This document shows positions 1-11,372 of a stretch of 64,000 nucleotides of DNA, in pieces (within the stretch, counting starts at the first letter, position 1; each line of letters starts with the position of its first letter). The stretch spans positions 167,895,297 through 167,959,296 of the forward strand of contig CM070874.1 of NCBI GenBank assembly GCA_036365515.1, in the 5' to 3' direction. The notes beneath the pieces were generated by a model, which made no database searches, had not been told where the DNA came from, and saw only the letters and a list, made by a program, of their open reading frames with translations. The translations under genes were made by a program, and so were the position numbers. Origin of the DNA: Torymus aiolomorphi (Eukaryota > Arthropoda > Insecta > Hymenoptera > Torymidae).

Positions 1-555
1 ACACTTTATAATATATTATAGTTTAATTTTACTGAAGTGTTGTTCAAATTTATTTCTGGCACCCACAGCATGTTACTCAGTTATAAATTATGGCATTCTC
101 AAACACAAGGATATTTGCATAAATTGCATTTTATGTATTCAAATAAGGTAGTATAAAATAATATTAAATACCAATGGATATTTTTGTTAAAAAGTGTTAT
201 ATATTTTAGTAAAATCTTATATTTTAAGAAATAAAAATGCTTTATGGTTTGTTTACAGACATAAAAGCAAGGTTTAGCCGTCAAATCAGTGATTTGAGGT
301 GAAAAAATCACTTAATATTTGAAAAATGCAACCTCTTGTAAGTATAAATGATTTTTCTTCAACGTTTACAGTTTTTGATTTATTCGCACATCTTCTCTTT
401 ACTTCTTGTTTATTTCAAGATTTTGCTTGTAATGGTAAAATTGTTCGACTCTAAGATTTCTATGATTTTCGATATTTTCGAGCTCCCTGAGTCGAAATAT
501 GCGTTTTCTAGAAAATGTGTGTGTGCGTGCTGCGCGCGCGTGTGTGTGTACGTAT
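1..555. other. AT-rich non-coding stretch, no gene seen
   Basis: Mostly AT-rich sequence with short chance open frames. It ends in a short GT/CG-rich run at about 517-562. No splice-flanked exon, transposase motif or RNA gene was recognised. Confidence 0.5.
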
Positions 556-559
556 GTGT

Positions 560-855
560 GTGGCGGGTGGTTCAAAGTTTATACGATCCACTCTAAAATT
601 GAAGTCCTCTATAGACGGTTTTCATTTCCACAGAAGGTACTGCAGATTGTCCCAAAAATTTCAAAATTCTTAATTACGAAAATCATATTTTCGAATGTAA
701 CAATTCACCTTCTGTCCAAAACATCGAATTTCATCAATACTATTTTAAAACCAATATAATTTGTTTTTAATAATTTATTTCGAAATATATTAATTATATC
801 CTTATTAAAATTCTATTAATGAAATTCGATGTTTTGGACAGTAGGTGAATTGGGC
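560..855. repeat. Interspersed repeat with internal inverted repeat, copy 1
   Basis: The motif CAATTCACC followed by an AAAACATCGAATTTCAT-type segment (about 700-738) recurs in reverse complement at about 817-852, giving a hairpin with about 35-bp arms and an AT-rich loop. The same unit, including about 140 bp of its 5' flank, occurs again at 33496-33790. This is a dispersed short element of unknown family. No coding capacity. Confidence 0.7.
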
Positions 856-1159
856 GGCCGGATAAGAGAATGGCCTTAGCGCTTGAAAACGGCTCGAAGA
901 CTAGAATTTTCGGGGCATTCGAATTCGGATTCGGATGCTTGATTCTTGTAAAGAACTCAATAGCGCATCTTTGTTGCATTTATAGTATGTCTCTAGATAT
1001 TTTCGTTTTTGAGTTATTTCACAAAAACGCTATTTTTTTTTTTTTTTTTTTTTTAATTACCCACCTGCAGCCTCTTCCATCCCAGCAAGTGTATCTTTCC
1101 TCTTTATATCCCTCCTTGGAAAGCTTCTCCGGTGAGGACGTATTGCATACACGCAGGTG

Positions 1160-1800
1160 CCGATTAAGGTGGCACAAGCGGTCTAGTAAATCTAAAGATA
1201 TGAACATTTTTTACAAAAATTCATTTACACATTCCAATCTGAAAACTGATATGACAGGAAGCAGAGTTCTTAACATAACGGAAAATATTTTTGTTAGAAA
1301 ATTTCCAATTTTGCAAAAGAATATTTTGTCCATTAAAAAAAATTGAATAAGAAATACAAATCTTTTTTATTTTTCATTCAATTTTAATTTGCAAGGTATC
1401 ATTTTCTTCCTTGTTAAATTTCAGTGGACGTCAACGATATCAAAATTGAAAAAGTTTCAAAACCTGCAAAGTTATATGCAATTGTTTGTAGATTTGTCAC
1501 TTAATTTTATAAACAATTGCATATAACTTTGCAGGTTTTGAAAAATTTTCAATTTTGATATCTTTTACTCCTCTTGAAATTTAACAAAGAAGAAAATGAG
1601 ACCTTGCAAATTAAAATTAAATGAAAAACAAAAAAGATTTGTATTTCTTATTGAATCTTTTTTAATGGACAAAATATGCTTTTGCAAAATTGGAAATTCT
1701 CTAACAAAAATATTTTTCGTTATATTAAGAACCCTGCTTCCCGTAAAAAATGTTCATAGCTTTAGGTATACTAGACCGCCCGAGCCACCTTAAGCCGGTA
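1160..1800. repeat. 640-bp palindromic (foldback) repeat
   Basis: Sequence from about 1160 (AAGGTGGCAC...GGTCTAGTAA) is mirrored to about 1795 (TACTAGACCG...GCCACCTTAAG). The arms are about 300 bp and the centre is near 1490, where AACAATTGCATATAACTTTG faces its complement across a loop of about 30 nt. The arms have small indels and substitutions, so this is an aged foldback element. No transposase is encoded. Confidence 0.75.
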
Positions 1801-2354
1801 CTCTCTGCCCCTGGGGGGGCACCGAGTCCACTTCCCAGTGTAGTGTAGCCTCCCTGGAGAAGATCCCGTATTTCAGAGATCAGCTCCTCACCGGTAAGAC
1901 CGGCGCTCCTGCTTACAGAAGCATCGGATTGGCTACCATAAACTACCTTACCTACAAATTCCCTACCACTGTTTTGCATTCGCCCAAGCTTACGCCTGTG
2001 AGGCAAAGAAAAAATCTGTAATTTTTCTGAAGGAAAAATTCCAGGGAAAAACTCGTCTCGAAACAGCCGGTGTCCAGTGTTCTTTTATTTATTAAGGCGT
2101 GCGCCTTAACCAACTGAGCCACGTATCGCCGGAAATTTTTCCGTTATTTTTTCCACTTCTACCTGCCAAATCTTTTATGTGTTTAAATATTTTACTTTGA
2201 AATTTTAATACAACATTCTTCAATATATTCGAAGAAGAAGCCGCCGCTCCGCTTCGAAAGCGACGCCATGCCATGTTATCTAGCGCCGTGACACGACTGA
2301 CACGAGTAACACGCGAGAGAGTCACCGCCGCAAAAATGAAAATCGAAAAGTTAC

Positions 2355-2670
2355 AGCAATTTTTGGCAGCCATATTGAACCCGCCATCTTGAATTTGAAA
2401 AGTCGGATCACGGATTCATAATCAGTGACCCCGAAAACTTCTATGCATGAATTTTCACGTCAATCGCAAAGTTTTTGTAAATATTGGCGATCATATTGGA
2501 TCCGCCATCTTGAATTAGGAAAATCTAATGACGGATTCGTAATCAGCGATCCTACAAACCCCTATGCACATGCAGGTATCTGTTCGAAAATATTGCTCCA
2601 ATACGGAGAATCAGAAATAGAAAAAAAAATTGTCTTTCAGCTGCCATATTGAACATCGCCATTTTGAATT
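2355..2670 (+). repeat. Degenerate tandem repeat containing GCCATCTTGAATT
   Basis: The phrase GCCAT(C/T)TTGAATT recurs at about 2380, 2502 and 2660, each preceded by a CCATATTGAA-like phrase and followed by similar text. This gives about three diverged units of 120-150 bp. No coding evidence. Confidence 0.55.
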
Positions 2671-3017
2671 TTGAAAAACTAACGTAGCGTTTTAAAGCTT
2701 AGGGTCCATGGACGCAAGAATTTCATTTATTAGTGGTATATCTTTACAAATTCAAGACGAAAAAAGTCAAATAAAGATTCGATGCAATTAAAAATTGGTA
2801 TTTTTTGTTAAATGATTATAATTATTTCAGTTTGCATGTTTTTCCAATTATGATGACGGATTTCGAAGGTTCACGGTATTTTACGTTAGAATTCATGGTT
2901 TTAAAATTTTTTAACATTTTATTCGGTATCAGAAAATGTGGGCGAAAAAAGTGTTGGAAATACAGACGTTTGTTCCTTAAGGGTTTAACCCCATTCCGCG
3001 TACTTATTGAGTGCGAG

Positions 3018-3135
3018 TGGTGATCCGCTTTGTCATTGTCGACGCCGCCGTTTGTGCAGCGTGCATGTAACCGAGAGGTTAAACCGGCTGTGTCACCAGC
3101 CGGCATCGGTTTAGTCTCGGCCTGCGTGTATTTGT
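3018..3135 (+). repeat. LTR fragment, same family as the 6.1-kb and 19.2-kb LTRs
   Basis: TTTGTGCAGCG, CCGAGAGGTTA, a CATCGGTTTAGTCTC-type phrase and CTGCGTGTATT match in order both the 5' LTR near 6160 and the 3' LTR near 19244. Only the first part of the LTR is present, so this is a fragment rather than a complete solo LTR. Confidence 0.6.
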
Positions 3136-3274
3136 ACCGCGCAGCACGCGAACGAAGCAGAGCAAGAAGAAGAAGCCGCCGCGCCGTTGCGACAGCAACG
3201 CCGCGGCCATGTTGTCTAGCGCCGTGATGCGAGAAAGACGTACGAGTCACCGCTGCGAGTTCAGTTGTGTGAGA

Positions 3275-3284
<10 letters not shown>

Positions 3285-3305
<21 letters not shown>

Positions 3306-3341
3306 TGTGTGTGTGTGTGTATGTGTGTGTGTGTTTGTGTG

Positions 3342-3440
<99 letters not shown>
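3285..3440. repeat. (GT)n microsatellite with a GTGC-rich start
   Basis: A GTGC-type run (about 3277-3305) passes into almost pure GT to 3439. The Cys-Val and Thr-His open frames across it on both strands are an artefact of the dinucleotide repeat. Confidence 0.95.
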
Positions 3441-3576
3441 CGTGGATCCACTGTTGCATCGAAGTAGCCGCCGCGCCGCCGCCGAGCGGAGAGAAAGAGA
3501 GGGATTGAGTGACGAGCGGATGGGAGCAAGAGGCGGAGAAACCGCCGAGCGTACGAGCCATGCCGCGCAGCGAGTA

Positions 3577-6020
3577 AGATAGATAGATAATCTCTTTATT
3601 CGCCTTAATGGCAAAATTAGATACATAACAATACTTAACGCAATACCAGAATTAGTAATACTAAGACAGAGTCAATTAAAATAAATTTTTCAAATACATG
3701 ATAAAATATAAATAGAGATTGTGACGTAGTGATTGACTATTTCCTTACCAAAGAGCTAACCTTACGTATTAGTCTCTTTGTCAACCACTTCGGCAGTAAC
3801 TCCTCTCCTCGGCTGTGCTCTTATCTCGAACAGGGGGGTATACACCCGCGGACTGCAACAACCAACGCAGACTCTCCGACACACAATACCCTCGATGTCC
3901 CAAATTACCGTGATCTTCCAGCTGAAAACGTACAGGAAAAGGGTGAGAAAATGAACACGCACACAAGGTTAATTCAACACTCGCTAGTGAAACTATAATA
4001 ATCAATTAACTGTAGGTTTATTTAAATTCAAAACGCCGCAGGTAGTATTACAGTTAGGACTGGACCTGTCCCAATTCCTCTCCCCGTGGAATGACTGCAG
4101 CACCTGTAATACAACACGTTGGTTCCTCAGTACTTGACCCACTAGACCTCCCGATTGAACTCAACCCCTTTTGACTCAACCCTCCGTACCCTCGACCCTG
4201 GACGCCACCTTCCTCTACCACAACCTCCTATAACACAACTACTCACTCACGCCCGCGTCACTGTCTGTACTCACTAGGTCAATGGACTAACTTCTTTTAC
4301 TTCGCTACTAATACTTTCGGATCTCTTCCAAATTCCACAGGTTGCAGTGCTGGACGAAATCAGAGAGAGAGCGACCGCTCCGTTTCCATCCAGCTCATCA
4401 CCTCGGTCGCGTCCTTTTTCTGCATCGTGTCTGATTCCCATTGGCCCTTTTCCCCCTTCTAGGACCCATCACTGCCTTTTCCATGACTCGCATGTTATTA
4501 GAGCAATAATAGGTTCTAACTGAAGCATGCGTACTTAATTTCGTGCGCGCGCATCCGTAAGTCTCGACCCCTGACCCCCACCGTGCATGTGTGACTCGAT
4601 TCAACCGCAAATTCCCTTCTATTACCCTTAATGACCCTATCTATATGCGCACTGCTCCTGACTGTCCTGAACGCGGTCACTAACGCGCGACTACGCGGAT
4701 AGACTTGTAAGTGAGCGCACTATATGAACGCGCTCACTTGTCGGCACTCTCCTCTCTCTATATGACTCCCGTGGCCCCTACTCTCTCTCTCCCTTTTCTC
4801 TGTCGGATGCGGGGACACGGCGATAACTGGGCTCTCCTACTCTAGCCGACTCACGCTCCCACTCTCTCTCTCCTGCGCGCGCGCCGGTGCCCGAGCTCAC
4901 TTCTCACCGAACGTGCTTGTGTTCGCTTCGCGCTCTCGCGTCTCTCGGCCCGCGTCCCTCTCTCCCTCTGAAACGTGTGCTCCCTTCTCTCGTACCTTCA
5001 GTCTAAGCTCTTCTTACTGCTCGACCCGGGCGTGTCAGTGTACGTGTGTGTGAGTGCGTGCGCCGCCTACTCGGTATCATCAGCACTGAGCTGTCACTAT
5101 GGCAGCTGTAGCAAACGGCTACTCGTGTGCTGCTGATACTGAGGAGGCTCTTACTTGTGACTCTGTCACAAGATAGATGAAAATGTATAAAAAAACAATC
5201 GCAAGTACAGAAATAAACTTCGTTAATAAATACAACTAGTACAGTTTTGTCGATGATAAAAGATCACAGATTATTGTATATCCTAAGCTAGTATCACAGT
5301 ATAATGCCAATTGGCAGAGTCAAAAGTTTGGTTAATACTAAGCGATTTAAGTTCAAGCACTGTAAGCACCTAGTACCCAGCAAGAGAGGCTAAGTATCGA
5401 GATCAGTAAAATGTTGATGCACCGCTCTCGTGAACAATGAAAATGAAGGTACGCAGCGTATGGATGTGAGGAGAGAGCTCCAGAGGCGGACGTCCTGGGC
5501 CAAAAACGCCCTATCACTCGTTTTTTAGTATAAGTCCGTATACTGAAGTTCCGGTTACACTCCCCTACTGGTCAACCTAGGCTTGCGCTCCGTGAAAAAA
5601 ACAACCAAATATGTTGACTCACGTATCCGTAATAATTTCTATAGTAATAATGCTGCGAAATAGAGCCTTCGTGAGTTCATAGAAAGCCAGCCCAGGCGTT
5701 TCCTCTATGGGGTGATGTGCTCATCCCTCCTCGCACCAGTGACATATCTCACACAAGAATTGCTTAATCGTTGCACTTTCTCACGCTGCTCGTCAGACGC
5801 GTTTAAATAAACAACTGTACAATAATCAAGGTGTGGTTGAACTAGGCACTCAACTAACATTTTGCAGATAGTCCCGGTGGGACATGCCCTAATAAACCTC
5901 AAACTATAAAGGGTTTTGTTAACCTTCTTGGTAATTTGTTCAATGTGAGGTTTCCAGGTACTATCAAGTGTAACACCGAGACTCACAACTTAGCTACTAA
6001 ATGGGATGAGTTCCCCAGAC
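3577..6020 (-). pseudogene. 3' end of a decayed non-LTR (LINE) retrotransposon
   Basis: On the minus strand, 5986-5705 encodes a C-terminal reverse-transcriptase segment typical of jockey/I/CR1-type LINEs: LGVTLDSTWKPHI, then ITKKVNKTLYSLRF, VQPHLDYC and the RRDEHITP end. A stop follows HITP, but the reading continues for about 60 codons (RKRLGWL, SRRLYFAALLL, YLVVFF), again with stops. The 3' untranslated region resumes left of the inserted solo LTR (3577-3719) and ends in AATAAAG-like sequence plus a TATC/GATA tail at about 3577-3592, as in LINEs with microsatellite tails. A related tail lies at about 49150-49470. The copy is 5'-truncated near 6020 and dead. Confidence 0.75.
3720..5170. mobile_element. 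Solo LTR (1,451 bp) inserted in the LINE
   Basis: The segment starts TGTGACGTAG and ends CTCTGTCACA, so it has TG...CA ends with the short inverted terminus TGTGAC/GTCACA. It is bordered by AGAT on both sides (3716-3719 and 5171-5174), a 4-bp target duplication in the usual range for Ty3/gypsy-type insertions. Removing it joins two AT-rich halves of a LINE 3' region. No gag or pol motif was found inside. It is a different LTR family from the one at 6135. Confidence 0.75.
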
Positions 6021-6134
6021 CGCAAACCAGGAAAATGCAACGAAGAGAGAGAGAGGCAGCGGCCCATCTCCAACGAGGGAAAGAGAGAGAGACAGCGGCA
6101 CACATGATGGATGGCCAGCCACATGTGAGGAGGC

Positions 6135-6907
6135 TGTAATTGTGTCACCCTCGACGGTGCCGCCTGTGCAGCGGCCGTGTGCGTACGTGCGTGTAACCGA
6201 GAGGTTAGACCGACTGCATCACCAGCCGATATTTGTGATAGTTTGTTCGGGTTTGACGCCCCCAGCGCGACTCAGTTAATAATCCTTTTTACTTTATCTT
6301 AATGGTCGAGCCACGCTCTTCATTTCGCGCGCCTAACTTATGCATGTTTTCCGAATACCGCCATCTACCCTTTTCAGCATCTGCAACTAGCCACACCCTG
6401 ATTAAAAAAAAATATTAAATCCTATTGGATCCTATTAAATTCCCTATATAGTCCATGTATTAAGTCAGTAAAAAATCCTCATTAAAGTCGATTCAACTAA
6501 CAGCTTTTTAAAGGAATGAATGGGTTTTTTTAATCAGGGCAGGCATCGCCTCCTAGATGACTAACGGTAATGGGAGCAAATATCATCGAAGCCTCCTATG
6601 TTTAATCTAGCGGCGTTGTATGGGAAAAGCCGGCTGCTACAGGTAAGGCTAGGCAGTAGCTAGCAGCCGGTTCGCTAACGGAAGTTGGTAGCAGCGACAG
6701 AGAGCAGCACCGGCTCCAGGAGAAGGTGGTTTAGGCTTTCTACAATAGAAGACTGGTGCACAAGTTCGTGACCTGTGCCGCTGCGCTTCTTACCGGCCAA
6801 CAGGGGATTCTACAACGGCGAGCTTCCCGGGCGTATAATTCGCCCGTATATTACTTCACGAATCCCAGAGAGGGATTCTTACCCTCTCCTAGTTGAACAT
6901 TGTTACA
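6135..6907 (+). mobile_element. 5' LTR of the gypsy-type element (contains a MITE)
   Basis: Starts TGTAATTGTG and ends CATTGTTACA (TGTAA/TTACA inverted ends). Its first part matches 19244-19550 and its second part matches 42784-43082, all in the same orientation; together those two segments make one complete second LTR. The LTR is interrupted at 6396-6539 by a MITE. The copies are clearly diverged, so the element is old. No clean target duplication was found at the outer ends. Confidence 0.7.
6396..6539. mobile_element. 144-bp MITE with CCCTGATTAAAAAAA terminal repeats
   Basis: Begins CCCTGATTAAAAAAA and ends TTTTTTTAATCAGGG, with AT-rich non-coding sequence between. CA flanks both ends. The uninterrupted sequence can be read from the other LTR copy at about 19500-19515 (CTAGCCGCAGACATCGCC), which confirms insertion and supports a 2-bp CA duplication. 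Superfamily not determined. Confidence 0.8.
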
Positions 6908-7289
6908 ACTGACGACCTTTAAAGTGTTGCAAAGCATAGGTTGGGATAATCAGTAATTTTAACAGGTCGAGACTCGGGTTGCGAATAATTAATTATCGAG
7001 TTAATAATTTATTATCAACTGATAAGAATTTTTCCATCGGTCTTACAGTCTTACAAATTAAATTAAAATAATTAATATTTATGGCAGTCACATTGCCCTT
7101 GTTTATAATCACCACCGCAGAATCTGAAATAAAAACTTAATTAAAACCTGGAAAAAACTTTGTTAGCAAAGGACGATCTGACTGCCCCCCACCAACCCGC
7201 GATACACCTCCTTATATACCCCCATATCCTCTTCTTTTCTCTTACCCCCACCACCATCCACTTTCCCCTCTCCAACTTTCCATTCTCAC

Positions 7290-7693
7290 TTAAATTAATA
7301 AAGAATGATAAATGTTATCTAATTTACTTGACTCTATCATTAAATTTACATTATTCCGATTTCTTAGAATGTGAATACTTTCAAGGCTTTCCCTCTTATA
7401 TTTATTCTTAATCCCCTGTTCCAAAATATCCACACTCCCAAAATCGAAAGAATGCAAACTATTTAAACAATGTTCTTTCAAACCCGATGTACAACTTGAG
7501 CTGCGTAAACTATATTGATGTTCATATATTCTCTTTTTCAAATATCTACCCGTTTGACCAATATAACAACCATTACAATTCTACAATTAATTTTATAAAC
7601 TATTCCCGATTTTAAACATTTATCATCCTTGTCTTTACAATTACTAAATAACCTTTCTAAATTATTATCGTTTTTAAAGAAAACTTGAATATT
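7290..7693 (-). pseudogene. GIY-YIG endonuclease domain of the outer Penelope element
   Basis: On the minus strand the interrupted protein resumes as NIQVFFKND, NLERLFSNC, then SGIVYKINC and, after a short frameshift near 7575, NGCYIGQTGRYLKKRIYEHQYS and a C-terminal tail ending near 7290. IVYKI and CYIGQT correspond to the GIY and YIG strands of the nuclease that nicks the target to prime reverse transcription. Cysteine pairs flank the domain. It lies 3.7 kb from the rest of its gene because of the nested insertion, and it is frameshifted. Confidence 0.75.
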
Positions 7694-8254
7694 TTTAAGT
7701 TGTTGATCTCAGCTAATGGTAGAGTATTGTAGATAATTATTTTATGAAGCTAATGGCCATATCTACCAGTGAAAGGTGATTTTTTAAAAAATTAAAAAAT
7801 AAAAAACACCATAATCTTCAACGTTTCGGAGACTTTATTCATATCTCCCTCTTCAGGAATCTATAATTAATAATTTAAGAAATTTAACACACTGTTTTTT
7901 TAAAAATAACACAGATATACGACGACTTACAATCCTTAATTACATATCGTAATGTCAAGTAGTTTATGCGGGCAACAATCCGCTCGTCAGTGATTTTAGA
8001 AAACAATTTTCTCGCTTTATATATTCAAGTAACGTTTAAATGTGTAAGTGCGTATCTAATTCACCACTACGACATAAACAATGAAAGAGTGGGAGAAAGG
8101 CAAACCGTAAGAGTCGAAGAGAGCAAAGAGAGGTACCAGGGCGACACGTATTGGTGAAAGTAACCCTAATAACCTTAGTCTCTATAATACAAGACTATGG
8201 ATACTTCCATTATACATGCGTTCCTAGTAACCTTTTAGCTAACGTACATGGATG

Positions 8255-9451
8255 TTATATTTCTTTAGAGACCAAAAATTCACAATTATTTATCAGAGTA
8301 TTATATACATACGGTAGTCTACTAATTTCAAATTGTTTATTAATAAAGTTATTTTGTGTATGAATAAATAGAGCTTCGGAGAATAATCTTTTTTCTTTAT
8401 TGCTTTCGATATCTAGTATCTTTACGTTTTGAAAATTAATTGTGTGACTATTATCTTGTGTGTGAATAAATAATGATGAATTTTGATCTCTATCACAATA
8501 CTTTTTTTGATGTTCTTTTATTCTAACATTCAGACGCCTACTAGTCTGCCCTACGTATGACGCGTTACAATTGTTACAATTTATCTTATAAACTACGTTT
8601 GCATTATTATATTTTACATTTTTGTCCTTACCTAATTTTATAATATTATTTAGTTTATTAATCGTACTAAAAATTACATTAGTGTTACATTTATTAAAAA
8701 AGTTTTTTATCGAACATTCCATTTCTTTGACAAATGGTAGAACAATAAATTTTATCTTTTTTAACCTTTTTTTAATATGATAATCTATTATGTCTTGTGG
8801 ATAATCATTGTTTTTTAATAATAATTTTATGAACGAAATATTTTTTTCTTGAAAACTACTATGTGATAATTTTATTGCTCGATCAATTAAACAATAAATA
8901 ATAGCAATTTTATTACTTTGGGGATGGTGAGAATTGTAATTTAGATACCGGCCTGAAAAAGTTGGTTTTTTATACCAATTTGTAATAATATTTCTATGAT
9001 CATTTATAATAATTTCAATGTCTAAAAAACTTATACTATTGTTCTTGGGTTTTTCAACCGTAAATTGTAAATTCAAATCGTACGCATTAAATATCTTTAA
9101 CGTATTATCAATGTCATTCTTGTGTATACACAGTACAATATCATCCACATAACGATAATAAAATAGCGGTTTAAATTGTAATTTATTAATACAATAAGAT
9201 TCTAAATCATCCATGACTATGTCTGACAGTATTGGACTTATTGGATTACCCATGGCTGATCCAAAAGTCTGTCTATAAAATTTTTCGTTAAATTGAAAGA
9301 AATTATTATTTAAGATAAACTTAATAACATGGAGGAATTCAGAACAATTAATGTTAATTTTATTATACAATTGATGCCACCCTTGCATAGCAACCCTTGC
9401 ATAGCAAGTAAATGGTGTGTTAATGTCTCGGGGATTCAACTTCCAACGTAC
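8255..9451 (-). pseudogene. Penelope reverse transcriptase plus GIY-YIG, left arm
   Basis: A minus-strand frame of about 394 codons that starts inside the reverse transcriptase. Motifs: FGSAMGNPISPILSD, catalytic YRYVDDIVLCI, ISFLDIEIII, WYKKPTFSGRYLNY with HHPQSNK, then VVYKINCNNCNASYVGQTS of the GIY-YIG domain and a tail of about 80 residues. The frame is open to the end despite a 60-bp (20-codon) deletion before IVLPFVKEM. The first part of the protein, including the N-terminal domain and most of the fingers, is missing, so it cannot work alone. It belongs to a different Penelope lineage from the outer element. Confidence 0.8.
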
Positions 9452-9582
9452 TTTGGGATATTCTCTTCATCAATGTCATTTTTTAAAAAGGATTCAAAGT
9501 TTTTTACGTAATTTAATGCTAACTTATTATCAAATCTGTTATTGTAATTAAACTTTTCACCCAACTTTAGTATATCTATAAC

Positions 9583-10720
9583 GTACGTTGGAAGTTGAAT
9601 CCCCGAGACATTAACACACCATTTACTTGCTATGCAAGGGTTGCTATGCAAGGGTGGCATCAATTGTATAATAAAATTAACATTAATTGTTCTGAATTCC
9701 TCCATGTTATTAAGTTTATCTTAAATAATAATTTCTTTCAATTTAACGAAAAATTTTATAGACAGACTTTTGGATCAGCCATGGGTAATCCAATAAGTCC
9801 AATACTGTCAGACATAGTCATGGATGATTTAGAATCTTATTGTATTAATAAATTACAATTTAAACCGCTATTTTATTATCGTTATGTGGATGATATTGTA
9901 CTGTGTATACACAAGAATGACATTGATAATACGTTAAAGATATTTAATGCGTACGATTTGAATTTACAATTTACGGTTGAAAAACCCAAGAACAATAGTA
10001 TAAGTTTTTTAGACATTGAAATTATTATAAATGATCATAGAAATATTATTACAAATTGGTATAAAAAACCAACTTTTTCAGGCCGGTATCTAAATTACAA
10101 TTCTCACCATCCCCAAAGTAATAAAATTGCTATTATTTATTGTTTAATTGATCGAGCAATAAAATTATCACATAGTAGTTTTCAAGAAAAAAATATTTCG
10201 TTCATAAAATTATTATTAAAAAACAATGATTATCCACAAGACATAATAGATTATCATATTAAAAAAGGTTAAAAAAGATAAAATTTAATAATAACACTTC
10301 ACAGAATACCACACTAATTTTCAATAATGTAAATAAGAAAAAATTTATTGTTCTACCATTTGTCAAAGAAATGGAATGTTCGATAAAAAACTTTTTTAAT
10401 AAATGTAACACTAATGTAATTTTTAGTACGATTAATAAACTAAATAATATTATAAAATTAGGTAAGGACAAAAATGTAAAATATAATAATGCAAACGTAG
10501 TTTATAAGATAAATTGTAACAATTGTAACGCGTCATACGTAGGGCAGACTAGTAGGCGTCTGAATGTTAGAATAAAAGAACATCAAAAAAGTATTGTGAT
10601 AGAGATCAAAATTCATCATTATTTATTCACACACAAGATAATAGTCACACAATTAATTTTCAAAACGTAAAGATACTAGATATCGAAAGCAATAAAGAAA
10701 AAAGATTATTCTCCGAAGCT
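9583..10720 (+). pseudogene. Penelope reverse transcriptase plus GIY-YIG, right arm
   Basis: Plus-strand mirror of the left-arm gene. The reverse transcriptase part (AMGNPISPILSD, YRYVDDIVLCI) is open to about 10271, where a run of six A instead of seven gives a stop. The reading resumes at 10371 with VKEMECSIKNFFNKC, then VVYKINCNNCNASYVGQTS. It shifts again near 10590, in another A-run one base shorter than in the left arm. It retains the 20 codons deleted from the left arm. Either decay or homopolymer sequence errors could explain the two shifts. Confidence 0.8.
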
Positions 10721-11235
10721 CTATTTATTCATACACAAAATAACTTTATTAATAAACAATTTGAAATTAGTAGACTACCGTATGTATATAATACTCTGAT
10801 AAATAATTGTGAATTTTTGGTCTCTAAAGAAATATAACATCCATGTACGTTAGCTAAAAGGTTACTAGGAACGCATGTATAATGGAAGTATCCATAGTCT
10901 TGTATTATAGAGACTAAGGTTATTAGGGTTACTTTCACCAATACGTGTCGCCCTGGTACCTCTCTTCGCTCTCTTCGACTCTTACGGTTTGCCTTTCTCC
11001 CACTCTTTCATTGTTTATGTCGTAGTGGTGAATTAGATACGCACTTACACATTTAAACGTTACTTGAATATATAAAGCGAGAAAATTGTTTTCTAAAATC
11101 ACTGACGAGCGGATTGTTGCCCGCATAAACTACTTGACATTACGATATGTAATTAAGGATTGTAAGTCGTCGTATATCTGTGTTATTTTTAAAAAAACAG
11201 TGTGTTAAATTTCTTAAATTATTAATTATAGATTC

Positions 11236-11270
11236 CTGAAGAGGGAGATATGAATAAAGTCTTCGAAACG
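11236..11270 (+). ncRNA. Hammerhead-ribozyme-like core in the Penelope 3' region (right arm)
   Basis: CTGAAGA, then a GGAGA...TCTTC stem and GAAAC: the order CUGANGA - stem II - GAAA of a hammerhead core. The mirrored copy is on the minus strand at 7821-7856, where stem II pairs perfectly (GGAGA/TCTCC). Hammerhead motifs are known from Penelope-like terminal repeats. Stem III and the cleavage site were not convincingly identified. Confidence 0.35.
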
Positions 11271-11372
11271 TTGAAGATTATGGTGTTTTTTATTTTTTAA
11301 TTTTTTAAAAAATCACCTTTCACTGGTAGATATGGCCATTAGCTTCATAAAATAATTAAAAACTTGAATATT

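Larger units (their letters stand above)
2233..3258 (+). repeat. Pair of about 100-bp GC-rich direct repeats
   Basis: GC-rich blocks at about 2233-2332 and 3166-3258 align. Both contain AGAAGAAGCCGCCG, then CATG(C/T)TGT-TCTAGCGCCGTGA, then GAGTCACCGC. They are two copies of one dispersed sequence on the same strand. Neither is an obvious exon. Confidence 0.55.
7735..11357. repeat. Head-to-head palindrome: two 5'-truncated Penelope copies
   Basis: Left arm 7735-9451 (1,717 bp) is the inverted copy of right arm 9583-11357 (1,775 bp), separated by a 131-bp spacer (9452-9582). The arms are nearly identical. Differences seen: one 60-bp deletion in the left arm between short AAATTTA repeats, two single-A losses in the right arm, and a few substitutions (for example near 8129/10967 and 7831/11262). 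Both copies run outward: reverse transcriptase near the centre, GIY-YIG and 3' region outside. The spacer encodes, on the minus strand, the upstream Penelope phrase IDILKLGEKFN. Confidence 0.9.
7680..11372. mobile_element. Nested Penelope dimer with 14-bp target duplications
   Basis: AAAACTTGAATATT occurs at 7680-7693 and again at 11359-11372, bracketing a palindromic Penelope insertion. The duplication falls inside the NIQVF codons of the outer element, so the target site is known exactly. About 41 bp (7694-7734) between the left duplication and the palindrome is present on the left side only. Confidence 0.8.

Noticed and set aside
1019..1207. Small frames around the poly-T tract at 1031-1053
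   Set aside because: Short, low complexity, and not supported by any motif or splice context.
2093..2135. tRNA-like internal promoter (GTGGCTCAGTTGGTTAAGGC) on the minus strand
   Set aside because: A good A box is present, but no convincing B box, anticodon arm or acceptor stem follows. At most a SINE relic, not a tRNA gene.
3209..3626. Long open frames of Cys-Val or Thr-His repeats
   Set aside because: They are translations of the (GT)n tract in several frames on both strands and have no independent coding evidence.
5700..6134. Host gene exon at the LINE fragment
   Set aside because: LGVTLDSTWKPHI and VQPHLDYC are standard C-terminal LINE reverse-transcriptase phrases, and the frame has stops.
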